64,000 nucleotides of DNA, taken from positions 26,716-90,715 of the forward strand of contig NZ_RHNX01000008.1 in NCBI RefSeq assembly GCF_003946335.1, written 5' to 3'. A program made the position numbers and the translations under genes. Shown here piece after piece: positions 40,065 to 49,779 of this stretch (position 1 is its first letter; every line of letters starts with the position of its first letter). The stretch is from Levilactobacillus fujinensis (lineage in GTDB: Bacteria; Bacillota; Bacilli; Lactobacillales; Lactobacillaceae). Under the pieces are notes generated by a model. That model saw only the letters and a program-made list of their open reading frames with translations. It did no database searches and was not told the DNA's origin.

Positions 40065-43000
40065 ATGAGTTTACAATTTGTTTTGGGTAGTGCAGGGATG
40101 GACCACAGAACGCCCATGGTGACGGCGATGGCGGCGCAGATTACAGCAACGCCAACGGATCAATGCTACTATTTGGTTCCCAACCATATTAAATTTGAAA
40201 CTGAAGTGGATGTCTTGGCAGCGTTGAAAGACAGACTGGTACCAGATCAGCCGCTATTTGCACAGACACAGGTCCAAGTGTTTTCGTTTACACGATTAGC
40301 CTGGTTCTTCATGAAAAATGAGCCCGTTTACCAGCTTCCTCGTATCTCAACGGCCGGTTTGAATATGCTGATCCATCAAATTATTCAGAGCCACGCTGAT
40401 GATCTGACGATTTTCCGTGGGGAAGTCGATCGGCCTGGGTTTATCACGCAATTAACGGCGCAGTTAGCGGAGTTGAAGGTCGGCCAAGTTACAGCTGCCG
40501 ATCTCTTAACCGCTGTCGAAAATTTGACGACAACTAATGCCGATTTACAGGCAAAATTACATGATTTGATGGTTTTATACGAAGCTTTTGAGACGCAGAT
40601 GTTGGGAAAATATGTGGAAAACACAGACTTACTTAACCAATTGGCCGATTATTTGACCACTCAGATTGATTTGAGTCACGCCCATTTTTATCTAGAAGGA
40701 TTTTCCCAATTGAGTGCCCAGGAACGTAAGCTGGTAGCCGTTTTGATTCAACGGTCGGCTAGTGTTGAGGTGGCCTTAAACCTGGATAAAGGGTATCCGC
40801 AGGAGTTGCCAGATACGACGACGCTCTTTTTCCAATCGGCAAAGCTTTATCATCAGCTTTATGTTGAAGCACGTGCAGACAACGTTCCCATCTTGATTGA
40901 TCGGCAGGCAGCAACCAGTCGGGTTTCAGCAGATCTGCTGGCACTTGATCATTTCTGGCAAGAGACCAATACCTTGTCGCCCCAGCCGAAGCCCGCAGTG
41001 GCGGCCTTGAAGGATGTTAAAGTTGTGCAAGCGACTAATCGCTACGTCGAGGTTTCGCACGTGGCGACCCAGATTCGGCAGCTCGTCGCGAGTGGTCAGT
41101 ACCGGTACCAAGATTTCTTAGTCCTGGCACGGCATTTAGATGGTTATCAAACGGTCATTGACCCCATTTTTAAGGCACAAGAGATCCCATACTTTGATGA
41201 TGCCGACGTTCAAATGGCCGATCATCCCTTTGTAGAATTAATTAACGCACTGTTCGACGTTCAGCGGAAGAATTACCGGTATGCCGATATCTTTCGTGTA
41301 TTAAAGTCCGAGCTCCTTTTACCACAAGACGATACTGGTGAACCCCTGAACCTAAATGTATATCGACGGGCATTAGCCCTGACCGAAAATCTCGTCTTGA
41401 AGAACGGCTATGAGGGACAATATCGGTGGACACAAGAGAAGGATTGGTTGTATACCCGTTTTTCAGCTGGCGACGATAGTGTTCAGACAACTCATGATGA
41501 GCAGGTGACGGCACAGATCAATGTGATTCGTCATTTTGTGAAGGACACGTTGCCACCGTTCTTTGCCAGATTAAAGGCGGCTAAAACGTATACTGAAGCA
41601 GCGGCGACACTGTACCAATTTTTAGAAAACCAGGGGGTCAGTCAACGGCTCATGGACTGGCGTGATCAGGCGATTGCGGCAGGCGACCTGTTTCGTGCGG
41701 GACAACCAGAGCAGACCTGGGCGACCTTTTGTCAGATGTTGGACGAATGTCATAGTATTTTGGGCGAGCAGCCCTTTAACCAAACCGATTTTCAATCGTT
41801 GCTGCAGGCAGGATTTGCTGGAGCTAAATTTAATCAAATTCCATCAACGCTCGATCAAGTCATGATTTCCGAAAGTGGTATCGTGCAGGCAAATAACCGG
41901 AAGATAACCTTCCTAATGGGGGCCACAGCAGACAGTATGCCGGATGATCAAGTCCCGACAACGCTACTCGCTGATAATGATCGTCAGGACCTGAGCGAAC
42001 AGTTACAGGCGACGGATGCCAACAGTTATTTACGTGATGATGCAGCGACCCAGCTAGCTGGTGAACCCTATCTGAACTATCTTGCATTTTTGAGTGGGAG
42101 TGACCAGTTGATCTTTAGCTATCCAGCGACGAGTGATGACGCTGGTAGCCTCCAAATTTCGCCGTACGTTGCGCGGATTCGCGATTACTTTAAACTGCCT
42201 GTGATGTTGGTGGCAGCAACCCCAGCGGCTCAGCAGACGGATATTTTGCCGTTTGTGGGGACGCGCCGCACAACGTTACGCCATCTTGTGCAAGCTAGTC
42301 ACGATAGCCAAACGCGTGAGCAGCCACTGTCACCAACCTGGCTCTACGTTTTGCGTTTATTACGTGCGGATCCGAATTACGGTGAATTGACGACTAAACT
42401 ACTAGGAAGTCTCAGCTATCGCAATGTCCCCCAACACCTGACGCCGGATATCGTAACGCAGCTATATGGCAACAAAATCAGTACGTCCATTTCCAAATTG
42501 GAAGAGTACTACGCTAATCCATACGCTTACTTCCTGAAATATGGTTTAAAACTACAGGAACGGGACGTTTTCGAGCTCTCACCAGCTAGCACTGGCGAAT
42601 TTTTCCATGCGACAATGGATGGCCTGATGAAGATTGTTAATGACCAAAAGCTGAACTTGGCGGACTTAGATGACCAACAACTACGAGAGATGACGGATGA
42701 AGTGATTGCGAAGGTCTTAGATACCACGACCAATCCGCAGTTTGCCATTTTAGAGAGTTCTCACCGGATGGTCTACATTCGTCAGCAGTTGATTAAGACG
42801 ATGCGTCAGATGGCTAAGACGCTGCATGAGCAGAGCAAACGGACGAAGCTTCGGCCTAAACGGACTGAAGTTCAATTTGGCTTAGGGGATGAGCGCGGAT
42901 TAGAAGCCCTGTCGTTTGATTTAGAAAAACGGCGGAAGGTCACGGTTCGCGGTCGAATTGACCGGTTGGATGCCATGCAACTACAAGATAAGACGTATCT

Positions 43001-43670
43001 GGGAATCGTTGACTATAAGAGCTCCGAGCATAAGTTTAGTTATCAGGATGCTTATTATGGACAGGCGATGCAGATGCTAACGTACCTGGATGCGGTTAAG
43101 AAGAACCTGCCCGAACTTCTGGCAAACGATACGCCAGTTAATGCTGAGTTGGCTGGGGCCGTCTACCTTCATTTGCAAAATCCAATTTTAAAGGCCGCAG
43201 ATGTTCTGGGAACTGACCCGTTGGAAGCCTTACTCAAGGCGGAACAGTATCAAGGTTTGTTGCTGGATGATCCGGACTTACTAACCAATCTAGATTCCTT
43301 ATTTGCAACGGATAATTATAGTGGGAGTTCACTGTTGTTCCGTGGATTGCGGCGCACAGTTAAGGGGACGATTACCTCTTACAGTAAAATGTTGGTCAAA
43401 CCAGCCGAACTAGATTTATTGCTTGAACACACTGAACGGCTGATTAAACGTGCGGCGACGGAAATCTTCGATGGGCACGTGGATTTAGCGCCATTTCGGG
43501 AGCAGAACCGAACGGCATTACAATTTTCACCGTATAAGTCGATTATGCAGTTTGACCCACTGCTAAAGGAAAACAACTACCGGGAATTGCCGGCACTCAA
43601 AAAAGATGATGTGATGGCCCGAATTAGGGCCGAACAAGAAGAGGAGGCAGCCGATGAGCGCGAAATTTAG
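40065..43670 (+). CDS. rexB: ATP-dependent helicase/nuclease subunit B (AddB/RexB)
   Basis: A 1201-residue subunit of the RexAB (AddAB) complex, which resects double-strand breaks up to Chi for RecA loading. TAGGAGG precedes ATG 40065. The N-terminal SF1-like part has a degenerate nucleotide motif: LGSAGMDHRTPM replaces the GxxGxGKS Walker A of AddB, so ATP is probably not bound here. The C-terminal nuclease carries the active RecB-type motif GIVDYKSSEHKF. The four iron-sulphur cysteines of Bacillus AddB are absent: YANPYAYF stands where the first Cys would be, and the C-terminal SPYKSIMQFDP has none. This is the usual RexB form. It overlaps rexA by 17 bases. Confidence 0.93.
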   Translation: MSLQFVLGSAGMDHRTPMVTAMAAQITATPTDQCYYLVPNHIKFETEVDVLAALKDRLVPDQPLFAQTQVQVFSFTRLAWFFMKNEPVYQLPRISTAGLNMLIHQIIQSHADDLTIFRGEVDRPGFITQLTAQLAELKVGQVTAADLLTAVENLTTTNADLQAKLHDLMVLYEAFETQMLGKYVENTDLLNQLADYLTTQIDLSHAHFYLEGFSQLSAQERKLVAVLIQRSASVEVALNLDKGYPQELPDTTTLFFQSAKLYHQLYVEARADNVPILIDRQAATSRVSADLLALDHFWQETNTLSPQPKPAVAALKDVKVVQATNRYVEVSHVATQIRQLVASGQYRYQDFLVLARHLDGYQTVIDPIFKAQEIPYFDDADVQMADHPFVELINALFDVQRKNYRYADIFRVLKSELLLPQDDTGEPLNLNVYRRALALTENLVLKNGYEGQYRWTQEKDWLYTRFSAGDDSVQTTHDEQVTAQINVIRHFVKDTLPPFFARLKAAKTYTEAAATLYQFLENQGVSQRLMDWRDQAIAAGDLFRAGQPEQTWATFCQMLDECHSILGEQPFNQTDFQSLLQAGFAGAKFNQIPSTLDQVMISESGIVQANNRKITFLMGATADSMPDDQVPTTLLADNDRQDLSEQLQATDANSYLRDDAATQLAGEPYLNYLAFLSGSDQLIFSYPATSDDAGSLQISPYVARIRDYFKLPVMLVAATPAAQQTDILPFVGTRRTTLRHLVQASHDSQTREQPLSPTWLYVLRLLRADPNYGELTTKLLGSLSYRNVPQHLTPDIVTQLYGNKISTSISKLEEYYANPYAYFLKYGLKLQERDVFELSPASTGEFFHATMDGLMKIVNDQKLNLADLDDQQLREMTDEVIAKVLDTTTNPQFAILESSHRMVYIRQQLIKTMRQMAKTLHEQSKRTKLRPKRTEVQFGLGDERGLEALSFDLEKRRKVTVRGRIDRLDAMQLQDKTYLGIVDYKSSEHKFSYQDAYYGQAMQMLTYLDAVKKNLPELLANDTPVNAELAGAVYLHLQNPILKAADVLGTDPLEALLKAEQYQGLLLDDPDLLTNLDSLFATDNYSGSSLLFRGLRRTVKGTITSYSKMLVKPAELDLLLEHTERLIKRAATEIFDGHVDLAPFREQNRTALQFSPYKSIMQFDPLLKENNYRELPALKKDDVMARIRAEQEEEAADEREI

Positions 43671-46600
43671 TTTTACGCCTAGTCAAGACCAGGCGATTCA
43701 CCAGACCGGAAATAATCTACTAGTGTCCGCATCAGCCGGGTCTGGGAAGACCAGGGTGCTGGTTCAGCGGGTTATTGAACACTTGAAGTCGGGGATGGGA
43801 ATTGATGAGATCTTAATCGTGACCTTTACCAAAGCAGCGGCTGCTGAAATGCGGGAGCGGATTCAAACCGCCTTACGGCAAGAACTGGCGGCCAATCAGG
43901 GAGATAGTGACCAACAGGCATTTTACTTACGTCAGTTAAACCAACTGCCAGTGGCTGATATCAGTACACTCGATGCGTTTTGCCTCCGTATTTTGCAGCA
44001 TTACTATTACGTAATCGATCTCGATCCGGTTTTTCGCTTACTCGCTGACGAGACCGAGAATGCGTTGCTTCGAGATGAGGTGTGGTCGGATCTACGGGAA
44101 CAACTTTATGCGAACGACGAAAGTGGTTTATTCGCGCGTTTGACGGAGAATTTTTCTGGCGACCGTAGCGATGATGGATTGGCTGATTTGGTTCAGCAGA
44201 CCTATACCTTTGCCAACGCCACACCGGATCCGGTAGCTTGGCTAACGCATTTGCCTCAACTGTATCGGTTAGATAGTGATTGCTTGACCCAGACCACGTT
44301 CTATCAGCAGAAATTAGCGCCCATGTTTACGGCACAACTAGAACAGGTTCAGGCTGATCTAACCAGTGCTGAACAGCTAGCGACTAATCATAACTTAGAG
44401 AAACAGGCGGCCCACCTAGGAGCCGTGTTGGCTAGCCTACAGAATGTTTTAGAACTAGTCTCTGCTGGGAGCTGGAACGATTTGCGGGCAGCCATTCAGG
44501 ATTTTACGTGGGGCCGTATGCCCAATATTCGTAAAACTAATGAAGACTATCCGGTCTACAACGAGCTCAAGGCGACCTATTATGATCCGGCCCGGAAACA
44601 ATTGGATGCGCTCAAGAAGACCTACTTGCTCCAAAGCGAAGAGCAGGCCATGACAACTATTGAAAAGTCCGGGGAGTTGGTTGGCGAGTTGGCAAGCGTT
44701 GTTGCCGCATTTCGGCAAGCTTACCGTACCGAGAAGCAACGGCGCCATGTGTTGGACTTTGCGGATATTGAACATGCCGCACTGGAAATCTTAACCAGTG
44801 GTACCGAACAATCACAACACGTTGCCGCGCAGCTACGTGATCAGTACGCTGAAATTATGATCGATGAATATCAAGATACAAATGGCTTACAAGAGGCTAT
44901 CTTAACGGCGATTGCTGAGCCGGCACCACAAGGGAACTTGTTTATGGTGGGAGACGTCAAGCAATCGATCTATCGATTCCGACAGGCTGATCCGACACTA
45001 TTTATGGGAAAAACGGACCATTACATGGCCGACGAAAACGCGGGGCAACTGATTACGTTGGCCGAAAATTTCCGGTCAATGAAGAATGTCGATGATTTTA
45101 CCAACCTTATTTTCAAACAATTGATGGATCGTGAACTGGGTGAGATTGCCTATACGGGTTCAGCTCAGCTAAAATTTGGAGCGACTTATTATCCAGAAGA
45201 TGTTGAAAGTACGGCAGAGCTTTTGGTTTATCTGACCGAGGGTACTGAAGCGTCGCAGGATGGGGAGCCGATGGATGAGACCTTCCAGGTTGACGATAAG
45301 CATCAGGGTGAAGTCCTGATGACTGGGAAGAAAATCCAGGGATTGATTGCGGCTAAGACCCCAATCTATGACCGGGAGAAGAAGCAGATTCGACCCATGG
45401 CCTATCGGGATATCACGTTGTTAACGCCAACGCGGACCAACAATCTGATTATCACCGATGAGCTTCGACGAATGGGAATCCCCATCGTGGTCAACGATGC
45501 ACAGAACTATTTTAAGACAACCGAAATCCAGATTATGATGTCTCTGCTGCGAATTATTGATAACCCTTACCAAGACATTCCACTAGCGGCCGTCTTGCGC
45601 TCACCGATTGTCGGACTCAATGAAAATGAACTCGCCTTATTACGAATCAATCAGAAGACCGGGGACTATTACCAAGCGCTCTTACATTTCCAGCAGACCT
45701 TCGCAACGGGAACTAGTAGTGACATGCAGCAACGCGTCTACGAAAAAATCAGTCATTTCTTAGAGCAACTGCAGACTTTCCGCGACATTGCACAGCAAAA
45801 TGAATTGGTTACGCTGATTTGGCGGATTTACCAGGAAACTGGCTTTCTAGATTACGTGGGTGGGATGCCAGCTGGGGAACAACGGCAGGCGAACTTACAC
45901 GCACTGTATGAACGCGCTCAGAGTTATGAAAAGAGTAGCTTTAAAGGACTCTTTCAATTTGTCCGGTTCGTCGAGCGTTTACAGCAACGCGATGCCGATT
46001 TGGCTGGTGCACCGGTACAAACGGCCGAGAACGCTGTGTCTGTGATGACGATTCACGGAAGCAAGGGACTAGAATTTCCAGTTGTTTTCATTATGGACGC
46101 CTCACGTCGATTTAATCGGCAAGACCAGCAAGGCAATTATGTTATGAGTGGGAGGACCGGGATTGGGATCGACTACTTGGACACAGATAGTCGAATCAAG
46201 GCCCCCAGCCTGCAGAAACTAGTGACCGCCCAAGCGATTTCACGAGCCAGTCTAGCCGAGGAAATGCGTAAGTTATACGTGGCGTTAACGCGAGCAGAGT
46301 CGCGACTCTATATTGTGGGATCACATAAATCCCAAGAAGAGGCGCTTAGTGCTTGGGAACAGGCTTACCAGAGCCCCAATCTCGTGTTGAATGCTACGTT
46401 GCGGGAAAAGAACACATTAGCTAACTATCTAGATTGGATCGGAATGTGCTTAATTCGTGATCCCCATTTTGAGTCGGAGTTACGGACGGAGACCAGTGCT
46501 TTCTCTGGCCTGGCAGGTGATCCGGCGCAATTCAAAGTATCCTTTGCGACAGCAGCAGACGTCGAGCCAGCTCAGTCGGTTGGCGAAGCCGCTGCTGATT

Positions 46601-47430
46601 GGCTACAGGCAGCTAGTCAGTCTGCCGAAAAGGTAGCGGATACCGTTGTTTCTGGTGAGCAGATCAAGGCCATTATGGACTTTCAATATCCGCATCAAGC
46701 AGCGACAGAGACGACTGCTTATCAGTCTGTCTCTGAGGCCAAACGATTATTTGAGGATCCCGATAATGCGACGATTGGGGAATACCAACCAACCAAGCGG
46801 GGGCAAGCCGGACGGCGTTTTGTCACGCATGACTTTGCACGGCCAGCGTTTTTACAAACGGTCAGAGAACCCCTCCCTACGGAAATTGGGAGTGCGACCC
46901 ACTTAGTTTTACAGCAGTTAGATGTGACGACCGCACCAACGAAAGCCAGTGTTCAGGCGTTGATTGACCAGCTAGTCGCAGACCAAGTCTTGTCGGCTGA
47001 GGTCGCACAACGTGTGCAACCCGAGCTGATATTACGGTTCTTTGCGAGTGAGTTAGGGCAGAAAATTTTAGCAACTCCCGACCAACTCCAACGAGAAGTA
47101 CCATTTTCACTTTTGATGCCGGCCCGAAGCCTATTCCGCGACTTTAAAGAGCTAGATTCTCAAGTCCTAGTCCATGGGATCGTCGATGGCTACTTGCTGA
47201 CACCGACGGGCGTAATCTTGTTTGACTATAAGACTGACCATGTGAATCCACGCGATATCGCCAAGAGTGAGACGAAGTTGTTGGAACGGTATGGTGGCCA
47301 AGTTAACCTCTACGCAACGGCGTTAAAGCAGATGACGGGGCAGCCGGTTATTGCGCAGTATCTGTATCTGCTGGCGACGGGCGATTTAGTTTCGGTACCC
47401 ACGCAACAGATTCAAAATCTAGATGATTAG
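43654..47430 (+). CDS. rexA: ATP-dependent helicase/nuclease subunit A (AddA/RexA)
   Basis: A 1258-residue UvrD/RecB-type helicase with a C-terminal nuclease. Helicase motif I is SASAGSGKTRVLVQRV (residues about 28-43), motif Ia FTKAAAAEMRERI, motif II IDEYQDTN, motif III GDVKQSIYRFRQADP, motif IV-VI regions include MTIHGSKGLEFPVVF and LYVALTRAESRL. The nuclease motif is GVILFDYKTDHV near residue 1190. The start lies inside the 3' end of rexB (ATGAG after GAGGAGGCAG), a translationally coupled pair. It provides the 3'-5' translocase and cuts one strand; RexB cuts the other. The terminator of repeat R1 copy C ends the operon. Confidence 0.95.
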   Translation: MSAKFSFTPSQDQAIHQTGNNLLVSASAGSGKTRVLVQRVIEHLKSGMGIDEILIVTFTKAAAAEMRERIQTALRQELAANQGDSDQQAFYLRQLNQLPVADISTLDAFCLRILQHYYYVIDLDPVFRLLADETENALLRDEVWSDLREQLYANDESGLFARLTENFSGDRSDDGLADLVQQTYTFANATPDPVAWLTHLPQLYRLDSDCLTQTTFYQQKLAPMFTAQLEQVQADLTSAEQLATNHNLEKQAAHLGAVLASLQNVLELVSAGSWNDLRAAIQDFTWGRMPNIRKTNEDYPVYNELKATYYDPARKQLDALKKTYLLQSEEQAMTTIEKSGELVGELASVVAAFRQAYRTEKQRRHVLDFADIEHAALEILTSGTEQSQHVAAQLRDQYAEIMIDEYQDTNGLQEAILTAIAEPAPQGNLFMVGDVKQSIYRFRQADPTLFMGKTDHYMADENAGQLITLAENFRSMKNVDDFTNLIFKQLMDRELGEIAYTGSAQLKFGATYYPEDVESTAELLVYLTEGTEASQDGEPMDETFQVDDKHQGEVLMTGKKIQGLIAAKTPIYDREKKQIRPMAYRDITLLTPTRTNNLIITDELRRMGIPIVVNDAQNYFKTTEIQIMMSLLRIIDNPYQDIPLAAVLRSPIVGLNENELALLRINQKTGDYYQALLHFQQTFATGTSSDMQQRVYEKISHFLEQLQTFRDIAQQNELVTLIWRIYQETGFLDYVGGMPAGEQRQANLHALYERAQSYEKSSFKGLFQFVRFVERLQQRDADLAGAPVQTAENAVSVMTIHGSKGLEFPVVFIMDASRRFNRQDQQGNYVMSGRTGIGIDYLDTDSRIKAPSLQKLVTAQAISRASLAEEMRKLYVALTRAESRLYIVGSHKSQEEALSAWEQAYQSPNLVLNATLREKNTLANYLDWIGMCLIRDPHFESELRTETSAFSGLAGDPAQFKVSFATAADVEPAQSVGEAAADWLQAASQSAEKVADTVVSGEQIKAIMDFQYPHQAATETTAYQSVSEAKRLFEDPDNATIGEYQPTKRGQAGRRFVTHDFARPAFLQTVREPLPTEIGSATHLVLQQLDVTTAPTKASVQALIDQLVADQVLSAEVAQRVQPELILRFFASELGQKILATPDQLQREVPFSLLMPARSLFRDFKELDSQVLVHGIVDGYLLTPTGVILFDYKTDHVNPRDIAKSETKLLERYGGQVNLYATALKQMTGQPVIAQYLYLLATGDLVSVPTQQIQNLDD

Positions 47431-47438
47431 CGCAAATT

Positions 47439-47615
47439 AAAGAGCCTGGGCAGACACAAGCGCCCAGGCTCTTTGGTTACGTAATTTTATATGGTCGAAG
47501 CGGATGTCAAAAGACAGCCGAGTTCGCTTAAAACTGATAACCAAACCCGCCAAATCCATGATTGTTCGGTCATCAGCCTTAATGCGCGCCACCTAATCGT
47601 GGTTTAGCGCACTCT
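47439..47615 (-). repeat. Dispersed repeat R1, copy C (minus orientation)
   Basis: The reverse complement aligns with copies A and B over the core (GGTGGCGCGCATTAAGGCTG ... GGTTATCAGTTTTAAGCGAA) and with E over GACCATATAAAATT. Its end nearest rexA is the 13-bp stem AAAGAGCCTGGGC/GCCCAGGCTCTTT (47439-47474), which terminates rexBA. It fills the whole gap to the convergent small gene. Confidence 0.8.
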
Positions 47616-47807
47616 TTATTGATGAATTAACAATAGCGAAGTCAGGATAAACAACTGAACTGCCATGACAACTAGTACGCCTGTAAAATAACGGCTGTAG
47701 TGGTGATCACGGTGAAATAAATAGCCAAGGGTACTGGCCAAGGCAATAAAGCCGACAGAGACCAGAATAATCAGTTTGATTTTAACGTCGAAATCTTGCG
47801 TTAGCAT
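47616..47807 (-). CDS. Small two-span membrane protein
   Basis: A 63-residue protein from ATG 47807 with AAAGGAAG about 10 bases upstream on the minus strand. Two hydrophobic spans: about residues 11-29 (LIILVSVGFIALASTLGYL) and 40-61 (YFTGVLVVMAVQLFILTSLL). The loop between them is basic and His-rich (HRDHHYSRY). The distance from the thiolase start region and the position after it on the minus strand (65 bases after the thiolase stop is further right) make it a possible downstream gene of the thiolase. Unknown function. Confidence 0.6.
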   Translation of the reverse strand: MLTQDFDVKIKLIILVSVGFIALASTLGYLFHRDHHYSRYFTGVLVVMAVQLFILTSLLLIHQ

Positions 47808-47871
47808 CGCGTACGCTTCCTTTGCACAGATTAGTTATCGCTATTATACCAGATGACGAGGTACTTGCGAA

Positions 47872-49041
47872 CTAGTCGCGTTCAAGCATGAGAGCAATGC
47901 CCATACCACCGCCGATACACATCGATGCGAGGCCGCGATGACCGCCACTCCGCATTAGTTCGTGCAGTAACGTTACGACGATTCGCGTTCCCGAGGCGCC
48001 CAAGGGATGACCGAGGGCAATACCGCCGCCATTCACATTCAGCTTATGAGTCGGTATTTTTAAATCGCGGGTAATGGCAACGGATTGTGCAGCGAAAGCC
48101 TCGTTGATTTCAAAGCGGTCGATTCCGGCTATCGTCGCGTGTGTGCGCGCGAGCATCTTTTGAATGGCATAGACGGGGGCATAGCCCATAATCGCTGGAT
48201 CAATGCCAGCTTCCTGATAGCCCGTAAGTGTTGCTAAGTAAGGAATGTTCGCCGCGATGGCCGTCGATTTACGCATAAGGATCATAGCTGCAGCGCCGTC
48301 GTTGAGTCCGGCAGCATTGCCAGCAGTGACGGTACCATCGGGTTTAAATGAGGGCTTCAGGGCTGCCAATTGGGCAGCTGAGGTGGTTGTTCGCACGGCC
48401 TCATCTGTTGTAATGAGCTTATCGCCAACCGGGACCGGAACGATTTCAGCATCGAAGCGGTGTTCCAATTGTGCTTGGGTCGCATTCTGTTGTGAGCGAA
48501 GGGCAAAAGCGTCTTGATCCTCACGACTAACGTGGTATTTCGCAGCAACGTTTTCAGCAGTAATCCCCATAGGAATGTCATCAAACGCATCTACTAAGCC
48601 GTCCTTGGCCAAACTATCGACCAGCGTCATATCACCAAATTTATGACCAAACCGCGACTGGGGGCTTAAATAAGGAGCCTGGCTCATACTTTCCGTGCCG
48701 CCGACCAGTACAGCGTCCGCATCACCCAATAGAATGGCGCTTTGGCCGAGACGAATGGCTTTTAAGCTAGAGCCACAGACCTGATTAACGGTCATCGCGG
48801 TACTCGTAACGGGAATACCGGCGTGAAGTTCAATTTGGCGAGCAACGTTTTGTCCCTGGCCGGCTTGCAGAACCGTGCCAAAGATGGTCTGCTGAATCAT
48901 GGCGGGTGCGAGACCACTTCGTTCGATGGCGGCCTTTGCAGCGAGGGTCCCCAGTTGAACGGCGGAAACGGACCGGAAATTCTTACCAAATTTTCCGATG
49001 GGGGTCCGGACCGCGCTAACAATTACAACTTCTTCTGCCAT
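47872..49041 (-). CDS. Acetyl-CoA C-acetyltransferase (thiolase)
   Basis: A 389-residue enzyme that condenses two acetyl-CoA to acetoacetyl-CoA, the first step of the mevalonate isoprenoid pathway used by lactobacilli. ATG 49041 has AGGAGAAAC upstream. Catalytic residues are visible: nucleophile Cys89 in NQVCGSSLKA, His in GGGIALGHPLGASGTR and the second Cys in CIGGGMGIAL. Length fits biosynthetic thiolases (about 390). It is a cytoplasmic homotetramer in the family. Divergent from the T-box transcript. The exact role (mvaC/AtoB-like) is inferred. Confidence 0.92.
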   Translation of the reverse strand: MAEEVVIVSAVRTPIGKFGKNFRSVSAVQLGTLAAKAAIERSGLAPAMIQQTIFGTVLQAGQGQNVARQIELHAGIPVTSTAMTVNQVCGSSLKAIRLGQSAILLGDADAVLVGGTESMSQAPYLSPQSRFGHKFGDMTLVDSLAKDGLVDAFDDIPMGITAENVAAKYHVSREDQDAFALRSQQNATQAQLEHRFDAEIVPVPVGDKLITTDEAVRTTTSAAQLAALKPSFKPDGTVTAGNAAGLNDGAAAMILMRKSTAIAANIPYLATLTGYQEAGIDPAIMGYAPVYAIQKMLARTHATIAGIDRFEINEAFAAQSVAITRDLKIPTHKLNVNGGGIALGHPLGASGTRIVVTLLHELMRSGGHRGLASMCIGGGMGIALMLERD

Positions 49042-49283
49042 GCTATTAGTTTCTCCTTTTCCGATAATGTCCGAATCTCTAATATAACCGACTTTGCGAG
49101 ATTTGTCTTGAAATTGCCCCGTAATTACCAGTAGATTTGAATTTTCTTAAATTTTTTCGACCGGTATCGGGTTAATTATGAGAAATAATCTAATCGCTTG
49201 TTATCACTGGATTCTTAGCTAATTGGATTTACTAATTAATACTAGAAACCGAGAGTTAATTACAAAAAACGTGATTTTGGCGC

Positions 49284-49312
49284 TTGCAATTCAAATCTGT
49301 TCATGATAGAGT
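49284..49312 (+). promoter_or_regulatory. Promoter of the T-box transcript
   Basis: TTGCAA (49284-49289), a 17-base spacer and TAGAGT (49307-49312). The transcript would begin near 49318 at the base of Stem I. The AT-rich 49042-49280 stretch must also hold the divergent thiolase promoter; I see no clear match for it. Confidence 0.55.
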
Positions 49313-49317
49313 GTACC

Positions 49318-49557
49318 CAACATCAAAAAGCGAATAAGAAATCTTTCAAACGAAGTAGTGATCTATCTGGGAGCTCAGAGAATTGGCGGTCGGTGCAAGC
49401 CATGCAGGGTAGGTTTAACGAAATACGAAAGTTGTTTCTTCGGGGTATCTCCACGTTATCGGGGATTAAAGTGTAGAGGCTGAAAGTCTCTGAAGCTGGG
49501 TGGTACCGCGCTAAAAGGCGTCCCTTCTATTTTGTATATAGAAAGGACGTCTTTTTT
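49318..49557 (+). promoter_or_regulatory. T-box riboswitch leader, specifier probably TAC (tyrosine)
   Basis: The T-box motif GGGTGGTACCGCG is at 49498-49510, followed by the terminator stem AGGCGTCCCTTCTAT/ATAGAAAGGACGTCT and six T (49516-49557). In Stem I, AAGAAA-CTTTC pairs with GAAAG-TTTCTT at the base; GATCTATC pairs with GGTAGGTT above the specifier loop; the loop has AGTA on the 5' side and ACGAA-ATAC on the 3' side. The codon fitting best is TAC (49424-49426), tyrosine; ATA would be the alternative frame. Uncharged tRNA bound to the specifier and T-box prevents termination, so the array downstream should be made when the amino acid is scarce. Confidence 0.88.
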
Positions 49558-49590
49558 GATGTTAAACAAACTAGTTGGAGGCATTGGATG

Positions 49591-49740
49591 ATGAAAGATA
49601 TGAACTTAGGCGTAACGGATGATCGGCTGCACTGTCCTGAATGTGGGGATATTGTCTTTAAGAAATTGGCGGGAACGGCAACGTTGGAATGTACGAATTG
49701 CGGCCACAAGATGGCAGAATTGGAAAAACTGACGCACTAA
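49591..49740 (+). CDS. Zinc-ribbon miniprotein 1 of 4
   Basis: A 49-residue peptide, first gene after the T-box terminator. The start is ATG 49591, because GGAGG lies 9 bases upstream, as in the other three copies; an ATG one codon earlier is possible. The sequence is MKDMNLGVTDDRLHCPECGD, a central IVFKKLAGTATLE, then CTNCGHKMAELEKLTH. CPECG and CTNCG, 17 residues apart, form a Cys4 zinc-ribbon (rubredoxin-like knuckles). Strongly similar to copies 2-4, so the array arose by tandem duplication. This copy is the most diverged. It has no Tyr or Trp. Function unknown; candidates are a zinc store, a tRNA/ribosome or RNA-polymerase binding factor. Confidence 0.85.
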   Translation: MKDMNLGVTDDRLHCPECGDIVFKKLAGTATLECTNCGHKMAELEKLTH

Positions 49741-49779
49741 TTGAAAACGACTGACAAGATTACTGGGAGGTAATGACTC

